This document shows positions 50,223 to 63,842 of a DNA stretch of 64,000 nucleotides, piece by piece. Below the pieces are notes generated by a model. The model was not told where the DNA came from, ran no database searches, and saw only the letters and a program-made list of their open reading frames with translations. Every line of letters starts with the position of its first letter. Within the stretch, counting starts at the first letter, position 1. Source of the DNA: Nemophila menziesii (taxonomy: Eukaryota; Streptophyta; Magnoliopsida; Boraginales; Hydrophyllaceae); the NCBI GenBank assembly GCA_029959085.1, contig JARWIR010000039.1:2170001-2234000 (forward strand), in the 5' to 3' direction. The position numbers and the translations under genes are program-made.

Positions 50223-51755
50223 GGGCAGGATGTTCTGTGAACAAAAGATATTTTTTTATAAAATTAAGCTTTGGTCAAAATAAAATATTAAAACTAAGGT
50301 AGACAATGGTCTCCCTAATAGGCAGCCATGATTACACAAAAGCAAAAGAGGTTAGTTTCACCCTTATCTTGTAAATGAAACCTTTCAGTCCCCTTTTTAT
50401 GTTTTTCTAAAAATGGTAAGTCTTTTTTTATTGGCATTACATTATTAATTTTATTCCACGTGCCACTGTATAATTGATATTAATAAATAACTATGCTGCC
50501 TCGTCTTCCATAACAGGACAACACTTATAACATAATGAAAAAACAAAAAAAAATATAAAATTGTGACAAACTCGAAAAAAATATACGACTTAAATATTAC
50601 ATTTGCAAAATTAGAGACTAATTCCAAGTAAAAATTCAAATGTTAAGTTTGAAGAGTACTAACAATTCAATCATCATATTTTTTTTATTCCAAAAATGTC
50701 AAGGACTATAACATTTTCATAGAAATACATTGCAAATTATTTTTTAATTTTTATGTGAATTTTTTTTCCATACTAAATAGACTGAGAACTAAGAATACCC
50801 AACTAAAATTTTCAATATAAATAATTCCAATAAATAGAAAATGATATGTTTCCAATAAAGTTCAAGTAACATAATCAATCAAATTTACAAATAACAATAA
50901 TACTTTTCTTCCTATCCATTAGAAATATCCAAAATAATGAAAAAGAGTATATCCATTATAAAGGAGAAATAATAAGCTACTTACAAGAAAATAAAAAAAA
51001 TAATTAAACATTAACCTATGAACGATTTTTCAATTGAAATGGAATGATCACTCTAAAACAAAATAACACTTAAAGATAATCATTAGAAAAGGATGACACT
51101 ATATATCAAATTTAAGTACAATTTACTAGTGTGATGTGTAATCTATAGATAAGAAATAGTTAGGGTTAGAATTTTATATAATAAATAGTTGTGTTATGTG
51201 TTATGTACAATTAAAGGTATAATAATTGTACCGATACTCGTATATGTAACTTTTTCTATTAATATATTTTTCTACCTTTTGGTTAATTGAATAACTTTTG
51301 AGTTATTCTTTTTTTATTATAACATATCATATAAAGTTAAATATGGTTTATTTTCAATTCTTTATACAATAAGTGCGATTAGTTGTTTTTGTTATTTACA
51401 TCATTTGTTGAATTTTCAGTTATTTTTATTATCATAACATATTATATATAGTTAATTAGGATGTATTTTTATTCTTAATACAGTAAGGTGCAATTGTTGT
51501 TATTATATAGTTTATTAAATTTTGATACTTTATCTTATTTGAATTACTATATATTTAAAAGATTATGATACTAGTAAAATTTGATTTAGATATATTTTAT
51601 CTTTGTTTATTAAGATTTTGAATTCTTTATTTCCTTAATATCTTTATTGTATATAGACAAGTAAGAATAAAATATCAAAAGAAAATTTGTAGCCATTATA
51701 ATCTAAATCATTGACTAGACTTGGCTAAGAAGCAAGAAAACAGATCATCATTTTC

Positions 51756-51979
51756 TCAATCTTTCTTCTCCATCCTTTCCAAACTCCTAGATGCAGCTGC
51801 TGGAGTATTGGAATGTGAAGATGGATTGGTTAAACTCCCATCCCGAATGTTACTTCCTTGAAGATTAAGATTATCATAGCTCTTGTTGAAGAAATTATTA
51901 TGTGTCATCATTATTTTACGTTTCTTGTTGTACGCATTGTCTGGTTTAGCTATTTGGATTGAACTCTGATATGCCTCAC
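51756..51979 (-). pseudogene. Exon copy 11, 49 bp deletion
   Basis: At the protein level identical to copy 10, including the M-E-K-K-D end. Read in the phase used by intact copies it terminates at a TAG after nine codons. Confidence 0.5.
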
Positions 51980-52943
51980 CTGAACAAGTCAAACAAGATA
52001 CAAAATGTTAAAAAAAACACAAAAACTAAAATATGTGGATTCACTTAATATATCATATATAAATCATTTTAAATTCCCCAACCCTTGACCAGAAAAAAAA
52101 ACCCCATATTATTTTGTCGTATTAAAATGACTACAATGTCCTAAATGACTAACGGTATTCATACATAGAATACTTTTAAAACGGCATTCATATCATTCTG
52201 TATATAAGATTTACCATTTCTTCGATAAAATTAACTTTTTAATGTATAGAAATATACACTACCTTACATAAACAACATTATACATTAGTCTATTATGTCT
52301 TTATAATTTTATCAAATAACCCTTGAATCTATTTAAGTCTAAAACAAAATCATGTTCTCCCTCAATTTATTTAAAAACTAATTTTATACAAACCCCACAT
52401 AGCTGCAACATTACGTGGTAAGAAAATCAAGCAAAGTGCACTTTTTATGTAAATTAACATCCAAATACAAAACAATTAACAAAGAAAAATTAAAATACAA
52501 ATTAACCAACGAAATTTAGCTTTGAAATAAGATGTAAAAATTGGTTTTTCAGAAAAGGAGTTGTAAACGGGGCAGGAGAGCATATATCCATTATAAACAA
52601 GAAGAAATAATTTTAGATCCAATAAATAAATAAACTATTTACAAGGGATCAATGCAAATAGATAAATAAAATCAAACCTGACCAAAATTTGTCCCTTATT
52701 GAAATGGAATGGTCATCAATCAGAAAAAAGAAACACTTGACTGGAAGAGAAGAAGATCGACCGAGAAAAAAGAAAAAAACATTGAAAAAAGGATTCATCA
52801 AAGTATTAAATATATGTTAAGTAATAATTAGAAGAAAATGATACATATAGTACAGAGTACTGATTATTTTGTGTTTGTAATGTGTTATTTATATCTTGGA
52901 AAGGGTGGAGCCTAAAGTTGGATAATAGTTCGATATTGGGAAA

Positions 52944-53106
52944 GCAGGCGGCGCTAGGGTTTTTGATATCAGAAATGAAAGAAGATGATATATAAGTCTA
53001 TCAACCAAATGAACCCAGAACATAGTACAAACGATCCTAAAAACCAAACACACCTTTGATGGCCCAATAGGTTTCAAAATTAATTTTTCTTGGGCTTGGG
53101 CCAATA
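52944..53106 (-). promoter_or_regulatory. Promoter-like block, U11
   Basis: All elements present. It carries 'gatatcagaaatg' and 'aagtctatc', variants also seen in the last promoter block of the window at 63.7 kb. Confidence 0.5.
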
Positions 53107-56100
53107 TATAGATTTGGACTAGCTTGATGACTATATTTTATAAACGTTGGCAAATTAGCTTTGTCTCTGGTGAAGTGACTTAATATTTATTCTCTTGGCA
53201 CACGCTATTATATAGTATACCACATTCTTATCTTATCTCTCTCGATACAATACACAATCCTAGTCTCATGCCTTTTTCAATTTGTGTCCAATCTATCTCG
53301 ATACTCTTATAGTAAAATAACCTTTAAAGTACTCATTCATCTATCAATATAGTTTGCATTTATATGAGTTTAAATGTTCTAAAGTGGTTGATGTTTTTAC
53401 CATTCTTAGTTCATTCTACTCTGTGACTTATATGTGTTTTGAAATGGGTATATAAGGTGACATTAATTTTTTGTAATTGCATATAATTTTTTGAATTTTC
53501 ATACTGTAACTTATTTGAAATAATATACATTTAGGATTTTTTTTATGATATTATTGAAATTTTGAATTCTTTTATTTTCTTAATATGTTTATTATTTATA
53601 ATAGAATAATTATTATGCAAAAAATTTGAGATTAAATTTGACTAGAGTATCAGTTGCTCAAAAGGTTTTAACACTTTGATTTTATAAATATATGGTTTTT
53701 TAGATGGATGAACTCAAGTAGTTACAAGATTCTCAGATACTTTTAATATTGAGACATGAATGAAAGTACCGATAACAGAGTTGTTGTCATTAATGATACT
53801 AGTTAAACATAATATTTTACATCAAAGTAGATATTGATGATATGTTATTTTACGACATCTTGCATTCTTAATAAGGATAACACACAATTTATACACTTAT
53901 GTTTACAAGTTTTGGATTGGTGATAGAATAATAAACATTATCCATGAGCAGAAATAGCGTTTTGAGATCTCTTGGGTCTTTTTGGGATACTGTTTTGAGA
54001 TCTTTTTGGGCCTTTTCAAGAAGGTTGTGTCCTTCACAAGTAGAAAATATTTAAATCCATTAGAAAAAAACGTTCGATGACACTCTGATACTGAAGTTAA
54101 TAATAAATTTATGATAAAGTCCTCAAACAAGGGTGCTTATAAGAGGGGTGAAACGGTATATTTTTTACCATTTTTAATAATATAGTGGAAATGTTTTACT
54201 CTATACAACACATATTTGTAAATATTCCTAGTGTGATTCTTATATATATAACTAAATTATTCTAATATATAAGGATGTAAGCACATATTGATCACATTAT
54301 GTTTTCTTCATTGTAAATTTACGAATTGAAAAGTACATTTGAAGACCTTTTATTTTAATATCTTTACCAATTTAATGATTAATGACCCATCATCCGAATT
54401 TTTTAAGTTGTATATATTCTAGTAAAATTACCACTTAAATATGAATTCATCTTCATTTTTAAGGAACTAACCACTCATATTTCAAAGAAAGTATTTAATA
54501 CAAAATTTGCGGGTTTATTAATATGATCAACAATATAAGATTGTGAAGCGTTTAGACCATTTTGTCCCTTTACAAGAATGAATATATCGGGTGGGATAGC
54601 CTATCTCACCCAAAATAACATGTTATTAGTCCTAATAATAATAATATTATTGAGAATCATATTCTGAAACAATTAAATAAACAACCCAATAATAGTCTTA
54701 AGGATGGAACTTCAATTCATAGTTCGATCTATCAAAAATATTGCACCTAAAGTACATTTGCTTTACTCATAAAAAAAGTGAACTTGATGAAAAAATAACG
54801 GAACCAATGCTACGAATATATAACAAAATAATCATTATTTGATTTTTATTTTCATGTTGATGTTGTAAATTTTTTTTGTCAAAATATTGTATTTGATATT
54901 TAATAGATGGACAGAGAAAATGGAAGTTACTTTTGACAATATAAAAATGATACTACGTGGTTAAATGAAAGATTGGACTTGAAATAAAAAAGGCTTTAAG
55001 ATTTAACTTTAAAAATTGTGGGGCAGGATGTTCTGTGAACAAAAGATATTTTTTTATAAAATTAAGCTTTGGTCAAAATAAAATATTAAAACTAAGGTAG
55101 ACAATGGTCTCCCTAATAGGCAGCCATGATTACACAAAAGCAAAAGAGGTTAGTTTCACCCTTATCTTGTAAATAAAACCTTTCAGTCCCCTTTTTATGT
55201 TTTTCTAAAAATGGTAAGTCTTTTTTTATTGGCATTACATTATTAATTTTATTCCACGTGCCACTGTATAATTGATATTAGTAAGTAACTATACTGCCTC
55301 GTCTTCCATAACAGGACAACACTTATAACATAATGAAAAAACAAAAAAAAATATAAAATTGTGACAAACTCGAAAAAAATATACGACTTAAATATTACAT
55401 TTGCAAAATTAGAGACTAATTCCAAGTAAAAATTCAAATGTTAAGTTTGAAGAGTACTAACAATTCAATCATCATATTTTTTTTATTCCAAAAATGTCAA
55501 GGACTATAACATTTTCATAGAAATACATTGCAAATTATTTTTTAATTTTTATGTGAATTTTTTCTCCATACTAAATAGACTGAGAACTAAGAATACCCAA
55601 CTAAAATTTTCAATATAAATAATTCCAATAAATAGAAAATGATATGTTTCCAATAAAGTTCAAGTAACATAATCAATCAAATTTACAAATAACAATAATA
55701 CTTTTCTTCCTATCCATTAGAAAATATCCAAAATAATGAAAAAGAGTATATCCATTATAAAGGAGAAATAATAAGCTATTTACAAGACAATAAAAAAAAA
55801 GAATTAAACATTAACCTATGAAAGAATTTTCAATTGAAATGGAATGATCAATCTAAAACAAAACAACACTTAAAGATAAACATTAGAAAAGGATGACACT
55901 ATATATCAAATTTAAGTACAATTTACTAGTGTGATGTGTAATCTATATATAATAAATAGTTAGGGTTAAAGTTTGATATAATAAATAGTTGTGTTATGTG
56001 TTATGTACAATTAAAGGTATAATAATTATACCGATACTCGTATAAGTAACTTTTTCTATTAATATATTTTTCTACCTTTTGGTTAATTGAATAACTTTTG

Positions 56101-56558
56101 AGTTATCCTTTTTTTATCATAACATGTCATATAAAGTTAATTATAGTTTATTTTTAATTCTTTATACAATAAGTGCGATTAGTTTTTTTTGTTATTTACA
56201 TCAATTGTTGAATTTTTAGTTATTTTTATTATCATAACATATTATATATAGTTAATTATGATGTATTTTTATTCTTAATACATTAAGGTGCAATTGTTTT
56301 TGTTATTATACATTTTATTAAATATTGATACTTTATCTTATTTGAATTACTATATATTTAAAAAATTATGATACTAGTAAAATGTGATTTAGATGTATTT
56401 TATCTTTGTTTATTAAGATTTTGAATTCTTTATTTCCTTAATATCATTATTGTATATAGACAAGCAAGAATAAAATATCAAAAGAAAATTTGTAGCCATT
56501 ACAATCTAAAACATTAACTAGACTTGGCTAAGAAGCCAGAAAACAGATCATCATTTTC

Positions 56559-56831
56559 TCAATCTTTCTTCTTCTTCCTTTCCAAACTCCCAGAAGAATT
56601 TGCTGGAGTATTGGAATGTGATGATGGATTGGTTAAACTCCCATCCCGAATGTTACTTCCTTGAAGATTAAGATTATCATAACTCTTGTTGAAGAAATTA
56701 TCATGTGCCATCATTATTTTGCATTTCTTGTTGTACGCATTATCTGGTTTGGCTATTTCTTTTATTGATGAACTTGATGTAACGGTAGCTAGGATGGCGT
56801 AAGATTTGGATTGAACTCTGATATGCCTCAC
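56559..56831 (-). CDS. Terminal-exon-like ORF, copy 12 (higher-order block B)
   Basis: Intact 90-codon frame, differing from its counterpart copy 8 only in P-A-N-S-S versus P-A-N-A-S. It keeps N-K-K-C-K and the K-K-K-K-D end typical of the block. Confidence 0.4.
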   Translation of the reverse strand: MRHIRVQSKSYAILATVTSSSSIKEIAKPDNAYNKKCKIMMAHDNFFNKSYDNLNLQGSNIRDGSLTNPSSHSNTPANSSGSLERKKKKD

Positions 56832-57720
56832 CTGAACAAGTCAAACAAGATACAAAATGTTAAAAAAACACAAAAAACTAAAATATGTGGATTCACTTAA
56901 TATATCATATATAAATCATTTTAAATTCCCCAACCCTTGACCAGAAAAAAACCCCAAATTATTTTGTCGTATTAAAATGACTACAATATCCTAAATGGCT
57001 AATGGCATTCATACATTGAATACTTTTAAAACGGTATTCATATCAATGTGTATATAAGATTTACCATTCCTTCGATAAAATTTACTTTCTAATGTATAGA
57101 AACATACACTACCTTACATAAACAACATTATACATTAGTCTATTATGTCTTTATAATTTTATCAAATCCCCCTTCAATCCATTTAAGTCTAAAACAAAAT
57201 CATGTTCTCCCTCAATTTATTTAAAAACTAATTTTATACAAACCCCACATAGCTGCAACATTACATGGCAAGAAAATCAAGCAAAGTGCACTTTTTATGT
57301 AAATTAACATCCAAATACAAAACAATTAACAAAGAAAAATTAAAATACAAATTAACCAAAGAAATTTAGCTTTGAAATAAGATGTAAAAATTGGTTTTTC
57401 AGAAAAGGAGTTGTAAACGGGGCAGGAGAGCATATATCCATTATAAACAAGAAGAAATAATTTTAGATCCAATAAATAAATAAACTATTTACAAGGGATC
57501 AATGCAAATAGATAAATAAAATCAAACCTGGCAAAAATTTGTCCCTTATTGAAATGGAATGATCATCAATATATTTTAAAGAAAAAAGAAAAAAACATTG
57601 AATAAAGGATGCATCAAAGTATTAAATATATTTTAAGTAATAATTAGAAGAAAATGATACATATAGTATCTTGGAAAGGGTGGAGCCTAAAGTTGGATAT
57701 TAGTTTGATACTAAGAAAGC

Positions 57721-57882
57721 AGGCGAACACTAGGGTTTTTGATATCATAAATGGAAGAAGATGTTATATAAGGCTATCAACTAGATGAACACAAAACACA
57801 GTACAAACGATCCTAAAAACCAAACTCACCTTTGATGGCCCAATAGGTTTCAAAATTAATTTTTCTTGGGCTTGGGCCAATA
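57721..57882 (-). promoter_or_regulatory. Promoter-like block, U12, altered leader
   Basis: The telo-box, TATATAA and both site II motifs are present. The leader is 'ggcgaacac' in place of 'ggcggcgc', as in the other higher-order block units. Unlike U8, the proximal site II is in the standard orientation. Confidence 0.5.
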
Positions 57883-60800
57883 TATAGATTAGGACTAGCT
57901 TGATGACTATATTTTATAAATGTTGGCAAATTAGCTTTGTCTCTGGTGAAGTGACTTAATATTTATTCTCTTGGCACACGCTATTATATAGTGTACCACA
58001 TTCTTATCTCGTCTCTCTCGATACAATACAAAATCCTAGTCTCATGCCTTTTTCAATTTGTGTCCAATCTATCTCGATACTCTTATAGTAAAATAACCTT
58101 CAAAGTACTCATTCATCTATCAATATGGTTTGCATTTATATGAGTTTCAATGTTCTAAAGTGGTTGATGTTTTTACCATGCTTAGGTCATTCTACTCTGT
58201 GACTTATATGTGTTTTGAAATGGGTATATAAGGTGTCATTAATTTTTTGTAATTGCATATAATTTGTTGAATGTTCATACTATAACTTATTTGAAATAAT
58301 ATACATTTAGGATTTTTTTATGATATTATTAAAAATTTTAATTCTTTTATTTTCTTAATATGTTTATTATTTATAATAGAATAATTATTATGCAACAAAT
58401 TTGAGATTAAATTTGACTAGAGTATCAGTTGCTTAAAAAGTTTTAACACTTTAATTTTATAACTATATGGTTTTTCAGATAGATGAACTCAAGTAGTTAC
58501 AAGATTCTTAGATACTTTTAATATTGAGACATGATTGAAAGTACCGATAATAGAGTTGTTGTCATTAATGATACTAGTCAAACATAATATTTTGCATCAA
58601 AGTAGATATTGATGATATGTTATTTTACGACATCTTGCATTCTTAATAAGGGTAACACACAATTTATACACTTATGATTACAAGTTTTGGATTGGTGATA
58701 GAATAATAAACATTATCCATGAGCAGAAATAGCGTTTTGAGATCTCTTGGCTCTTTTTGGGATACTGTTTTGACATTTTTTGGGCCTTTTCAAGATGGTT
58801 GTGTCCTTCACAAGTAGCAAATATTTAAGTCCATTAGAAAAAACTTTCGATGACACTCTGATACTCAAGTTAATAATAATTTTATGATAAAGTCCTCAAA
58901 CAAGGGAGCTTATAAGAGGGGTGAAATGGTATATTTTGTACCATTTTTAATAATATAGTGGAAATGTTTTACTCTATACAACACATATTTGTAAATATTC
59001 CTAGTGTGATTCTTATATATATAACCAAATTATTCTAATATATAAGGATGTAAGCACATATTGATCACATTATGTTTTCTTCATTGTAAATTTACGAAGC
59101 GCTTGAAAAGTACATTTGAAGACCTTTTATTTTAATATCTTTACTAATTTAATGATTAATGACCCATCATCCGAATTTTTTAAGTTGTATATATACTAGT
59201 AAAATTACCACTTAGATATGAATTCATCTTCATTTTTAAGGAACTAACCACTCATATTTCAAAGAAAGTATTTAATACAAAAGTGGCAGGTTTATTAATA
59301 TGATCAACAATATAAGATTGTGAGGCGTTTAAACCATTTTGTTTGTTTACAAGAACGAATATATCGGGTGGGCTAGCCTATCTCACCCAAAATAACATGT
59401 TATTAGTCCTAATAATAATATTAGTATTGAAAATTATATTCTGAAACAATTAAATAAACAACCCAATAATACTCTTAAGGATGGAACTTCTATTCATAGT
59501 TCGATCTATCAAAAATATTGCACCTAAAGTACATTTGCTTTACTCATAAAAAAATGAACTTGATGAAAAAATAAAGGAAGCAATGATACGAATATATAAC
59601 AAAATAAACATTATTTGATTTTTATATTCATGTTGATGTTGTACATTTTTTTTGTCAAAATATTGTATTTGATATTTAATAGTTGGACAGAGAAAATGGA
59701 AGTTACTGTTGACAATATAAAAATGATACTACGTGGTTAAATGAAAGATTGGACTTGAAATAAATTAAGGCTTTAAGATTTAACTATAAAATTTGTGGTG
59801 CAGGATGTTCTGTGAACAAAAGATATTTTTTTATAAAATTAAGCTTTGGTCAAAATAAAATATTAAACCTAAGGTAGACAATGGTCTCCCTAATAGGCAG
59901 CCCTGATTACACAAAAGCAAAAGACGTTAGTTCCACCCTTATCTTGTAAATGAAACCTTTAATTCCCCTTTTTTATGTTTTTCTAACAATTGTAAGTCTT
60001 TTTTTATTGGCATTACATTATTAATTTTAATCCACGTGCCACTGTATAATTGATATTAATAAATAACAATACTGCCTCGTCTGCTATAACAGGACAACAC
60101 TTAAAACATAATGAAAAAACAAAAAAAATATAAAATTGTCACAAACTCGAAAAAAATATAGTACTTAAATATTACATTTGCAAAATTAGAGACTAATTCC
60201 AAGAAAAAATTCAAATGTTAAGTTTGAACAGTACTAACAATTCAATCATAATATTTTTTTTATTCCTAAAATGTCAAGGACTATAACATTTTCATAGAAA
60301 TATATTGCAAATTCTTTTTTAATTTTTATGTGAATTTTTTCGCCATACTAAATAGACTGAGAACTAAGAATACCCAACTAAATTTTTTAATATAAATAAT
60401 TCCAATAAATAGAAAATGACATGTTTCCAATAAAGTTCAATTAACGAGTTTTTCCAAACTAGGAGAAAATATATTGAAAATTAAAAAAACATAATCAATC
60501 AAATTTACAAATAACAATAATACTTTTCTTCCTATCCATTAGAAATATCCAAAATAATGAAAAAGAGTATATCCATTATAAAGGAGAAATAATAAGCTAT
60601 TTAAAAGACAATAAAAAAAGAATTAAACATTGACCTATGAAAGAATTTTCAATTGAAATGGAATGAGCAATCTAAAACAAAACAACACTTAAAGATAATC
60701 ATTAGAAAAGGATGACACTATATATCAAATTTAAGTACAATTTACTAGTGTGATGTGTAATCTATAAATAAGAAATAGTTAGGGTTAGAGTTTGATATAA

Positions 60801-61331
60801 TAAATAGTTGTGTTATGTGTTATGTACAATTAAAGGTATAATACTTATACCAATACTCGTATAAGTAACTTTTTTTATTAATATATTTTTTTTACCTTTT
60901 GGTTAATTGAATAAATTTTGAGTTATCTTTTTTTATTATAACATAACATATAAAGTTAATTATAGTTTATTTTTAATTCTTTATACAATAAGTGCGATTA
61001 GTTTTTTTGTTATTTACATCATTTGTTGAATTTTCAGTTATTTTTATTATCATAACATTTTATATATAGTTAATTATGATGTATTTTTATTCTTAATACA
61101 GTAAGGTGAAATTGTTTTTGTTATTATATAGTTTATTAAATTTTGATACTTTATCTTATTTGAATTACTATATATTTAAAAAATTATAATACTAGTAAAA
61201 TGTGATTTAGATGTATTTTATCTTTGTTTATTAAGATTTTGAATTCTTTATTTCCTTAATATCTTTATTGTATATAGACAAGTAAGAATAAAATATCAAA
61301 AGAAAATTTGTAGCCATTACAATCTAAAAAA

Positions 61332-61628
61332 TTAACTAGACTTGGCTAAGAAGCCACAATCTTTCTTCTTCTTCCTTTCCAAACTCCCAGAAGCAGTTGC
61401 TGGAGTATTGGAATGTGATGATGGATTGGTTAAACTCCCATCCCGAATGTTACTTCCTTGAAGATTAAGACTATCATAACTCTTGTTGAAGAAATTATCA
61501 TGTGCCATCATTATTTTGCATTTCTTGTTGTACGCATTATCTGGTTTGGCTATTTCTTTTATTGATGAACTTGATGTAACGGTAGCTAGGATGGCGTAAG
61601 ATTTGGATTGAACTCTGATATGCCTCAC
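61332..61628 (-). CDS. Terminal-exon-like ORF, copy 13, stop codon lost
   Basis: The protein is identical to copy 9, including the readthrough tail C-G-F-L-A-K-S-S and the S in Y-D-S-L, as expected if the whole block was copied after the stop was lost. Its unit also lost TATA and site II at the 62553 junction. Confidence 0.38.
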   Translation of the reverse strand: MRHIRVQSKSYAILATVTSSSSIKEIAKPDNAYNKKCKIMMAHDNFFNKSYDSLNLQGSNIRDGSLTNPSSHSNTPATASGSLERKKKKDCGFLAKSS

Positions 61629-62552
61629 CTGAACAAGTCAAACAAGATACAAAATGTTAAAAAAACACAAAAAACTAAAATATGTGGATTCACTTAATAT
61701 ATCATATATATATCATTTTAAATTCCCCAACCCTTAGACCAGAAAAAAACCCCAAATTATTTTGTCGTATTAAAATGACTACAATATCCTAAATGGCTAA
61801 TGGCATTCATACATTGAATACTTTTAAAATGGCATTCATATCAATATGTATATAAGATTTACCATTCCTTCGATAAAAATTACTTTTTAATGTATATAAA
61901 CATACACTACCTTACATAAACAACATTATACATTAGTCTATTATGTCTTTATAATTTTATCAAATCCCCCTTCAGTCTATTTAAGTCTAAAACAAAATCA
62001 TGTTCTCCCTCAATTTATTTAAAAACTAATTTTATACAAACCCCACATAGCTGCAACATTACATGGCGAGAAAATCAAGCAAAGTGCACTTTTTATGTAA
62101 ATTAACATCCAAATACAAAACAATTAACAAAGAAAAATTAAAATACAAATTAACCAAAGAAATTTAGCTTTGAAATAAGATGTAAAAATTGGTTTTTCAG
62201 AAAAGGAGTTGTAAACGGGGCAGGAGAGCATATATCCATTATAAACAAGAAGAAATAATTTTAGATCCAATAAATAAATAAACTATTTACAATGGATCAA
62301 TGCAAATAGATAAATAAAATCAAACCTGGCAAAAATTGGTCCCTTATTGAAATGGAATGGTCATCAATATATTTTAAAGAAAAAAGAAAAAAAACATTGA
62401 ATAAAGGATGCATCAAAGTATTAAATATATTTTAAGTAATAATTAGAAGAGAATGATACATATAGTATCTTGGAAAGGGTGGAGCCTAAAGTTGGATATT
62501 AGTTTGATATTAAGAAAGCAGGCGAACACTAGGGTTTTTGATATCATAAACG

Positions 62553-62559
62553 GAAGATG
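62553..62559. other. Copy of the GAAGATG junction in U13
   Basis: Identical in sequence to the U9 junction, including the private 'aaacggaaga' variant, at an offset of about 20.36 kb. Confidence 0.85.
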
Positions 62560-62713
62560 GATTGGTTAAACTCCCATCCCGAATGTTACTTCCTTGAAGA
62601 TTAAGATTATCATAGCTCTTGTTGAAGAAATTATTATGTCATCATTATTTTACGTTTCTTGTTGTACGCATTATCTGGTTTAGCTATTTGGATTGAACTC
62701 TCATATGCCTCAC
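62553..62713 (-). pseudogene. Chimeric exon 13b with 2 bp frameshift
   Basis: Counterpart of chimeric exon 9b with the same junction, but 'tgtgtcatcat' has become 'tgtcatcat' near 62637. The 2 bp loss breaks the frame that is open in 9b, so the fused ORF does not survive here. The extent given is the exon-derived part only. Confidence 0.5.
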
Positions 62714-63679
62714 CTGAACAAGTCAAACAAGATACAAAATGTTAAAAAAAACACAAAAAACTAAAATATGTGGATTCACTTAATATATCATATATAAATC
62801 ATTTTAAATTCCCCAACCCTTGACCAGAAAAAAAAAACCCCATATTATTTTGTCGTATTAAAATGACTACAATGTCCTAAATGACTAACGGTATTCATAC
62901 ATAGAATACTTTTAAAACGGCATTCATATCATTCTGTATATAAGATTTACCATTTCTTCGATAAAATTAACTTTTTAATGTATAGAAATATACACTACCT
63001 TACATAAACAACATTATACATTAGTCTATTATGTCTTTATAATTTTATCAAATAACCCTTGAATCCATTTAAGTCTAAAACAAAATCATGTTCTCCCTCA
63101 ATTTATTTAAAAACTAATTTTATACAAACCCCACATAGCTGCAACATTACGTGGTAAGAAAATCAAGCAAAGTGCACTTTTTATGTAAATTAACATCCAA
63201 ATACAAAACAATTAACAAAGAAAAATTAAAATAAAAAATTAACCAACGAAATTTAGCTTTGAAATAAGATGTAAAAATTGGTTTTCAGAAAAGGTGTTGT
63301 AAACGGGGCAGGAGAGCATATATCCATTATAAACAAGAAGAAATAATTTTAGATCCAATAAATAAATAAACTATTTACAAGGGATCAATGCAAATAGATA
63401 AATAAAATCAAACCTGACCAAAATTTGTCCCTTATTGAAATGGAATGGTCATCAATCAGAAAAAAGAAACACTTGACTGGAAGAGAAGAAGATCGACCGA
63501 GAAAAAAGAAAAAAACATTGAAAAAAGGATTCATCAAAGTATTAAATATATGTTAAGTAATAATTAGAAGAAAATGATACATATAGTACAGAGTACTGAT
63601 TATTTTGTGTTTGTAATGTGTTATTTATATCTTGGAAAGGGTGGAGCCTAAAGTTGGATATTAGTTCGATATTGGGAAA

Positions 63680-63842
63680 GCAGGCGGCGCTAGGGTTTTT
63701 GATATCAGAAATGAAAGAAGATGATATATAAGTCTATCAACCAGATGAACCCAGAACATAGTACAAACGATCCTAAAAACCAAACACACCTTTGATGGCC
63801 CAATAGGTTTCAAAATTAATTTTTCTTGGGCTTGGGCCAATA
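63680..63842 (-). promoter_or_regulatory. Promoter-like block of partial unit 13b
   Basis: All elements present with the GC-rich leader intact. Variants match U11 instead of the equivalent block in 9b, suggesting sequence exchange at this point. Confidence 0.5.

Larger units (their letters stand above)
48642..53461. repeat. Tandem unit U11 (4820 bp)
   Basis: Near-duplicate of U10, indicating a recent single-unit duplication. It differs by a 15 bp tandem duplication 'tttaactttaaaaa(t)' at about 50193-50222 and by 'aagtctatcaacc' in the promoter block (about 52994), a variant shared with the last 300 bp of the window. Confidence 0.93.
53462..58237. repeat. Tandem unit U12 (4776 bp), first unit of higher-order block B
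   Basis: Counterpart of U8: 15 bp and 44 bp deletions, full exon, 'gatactgaag', 'gaaacggtat' and 'aatttgcggg' are all shared. Differences from U8 are scattered single bases plus the loss of 'gcgc' near 54326 ('acgaattgaaaag'). Confidence 0.93.
53462..63760. repeat. Higher-order block B (U12 + composite U13); edges approximate
   Basis: Second copy of the U8-U9 block, about 20.36 kb downstream of the first. The same illegitimate 'gaagatg' junction is present at 62553-62559, so the junction formed once and was then copied with its surroundings. Near the window end (about 63660-63790) the sequence switches to variants found in U11 ('gatatcagaaatg', 'aagtctatc', 'gaacatag'). Confidence 0.8.

Noticed and set aside
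52889..53104. Minus-strand 71-codon frame across the promoter block of U11
   Set aside because: It uses a TTG start, crosses the site II motifs, donor-like site, TATA and telo-box, and is better explained as regulatory DNA; only its first part is kept as a tentative exon.
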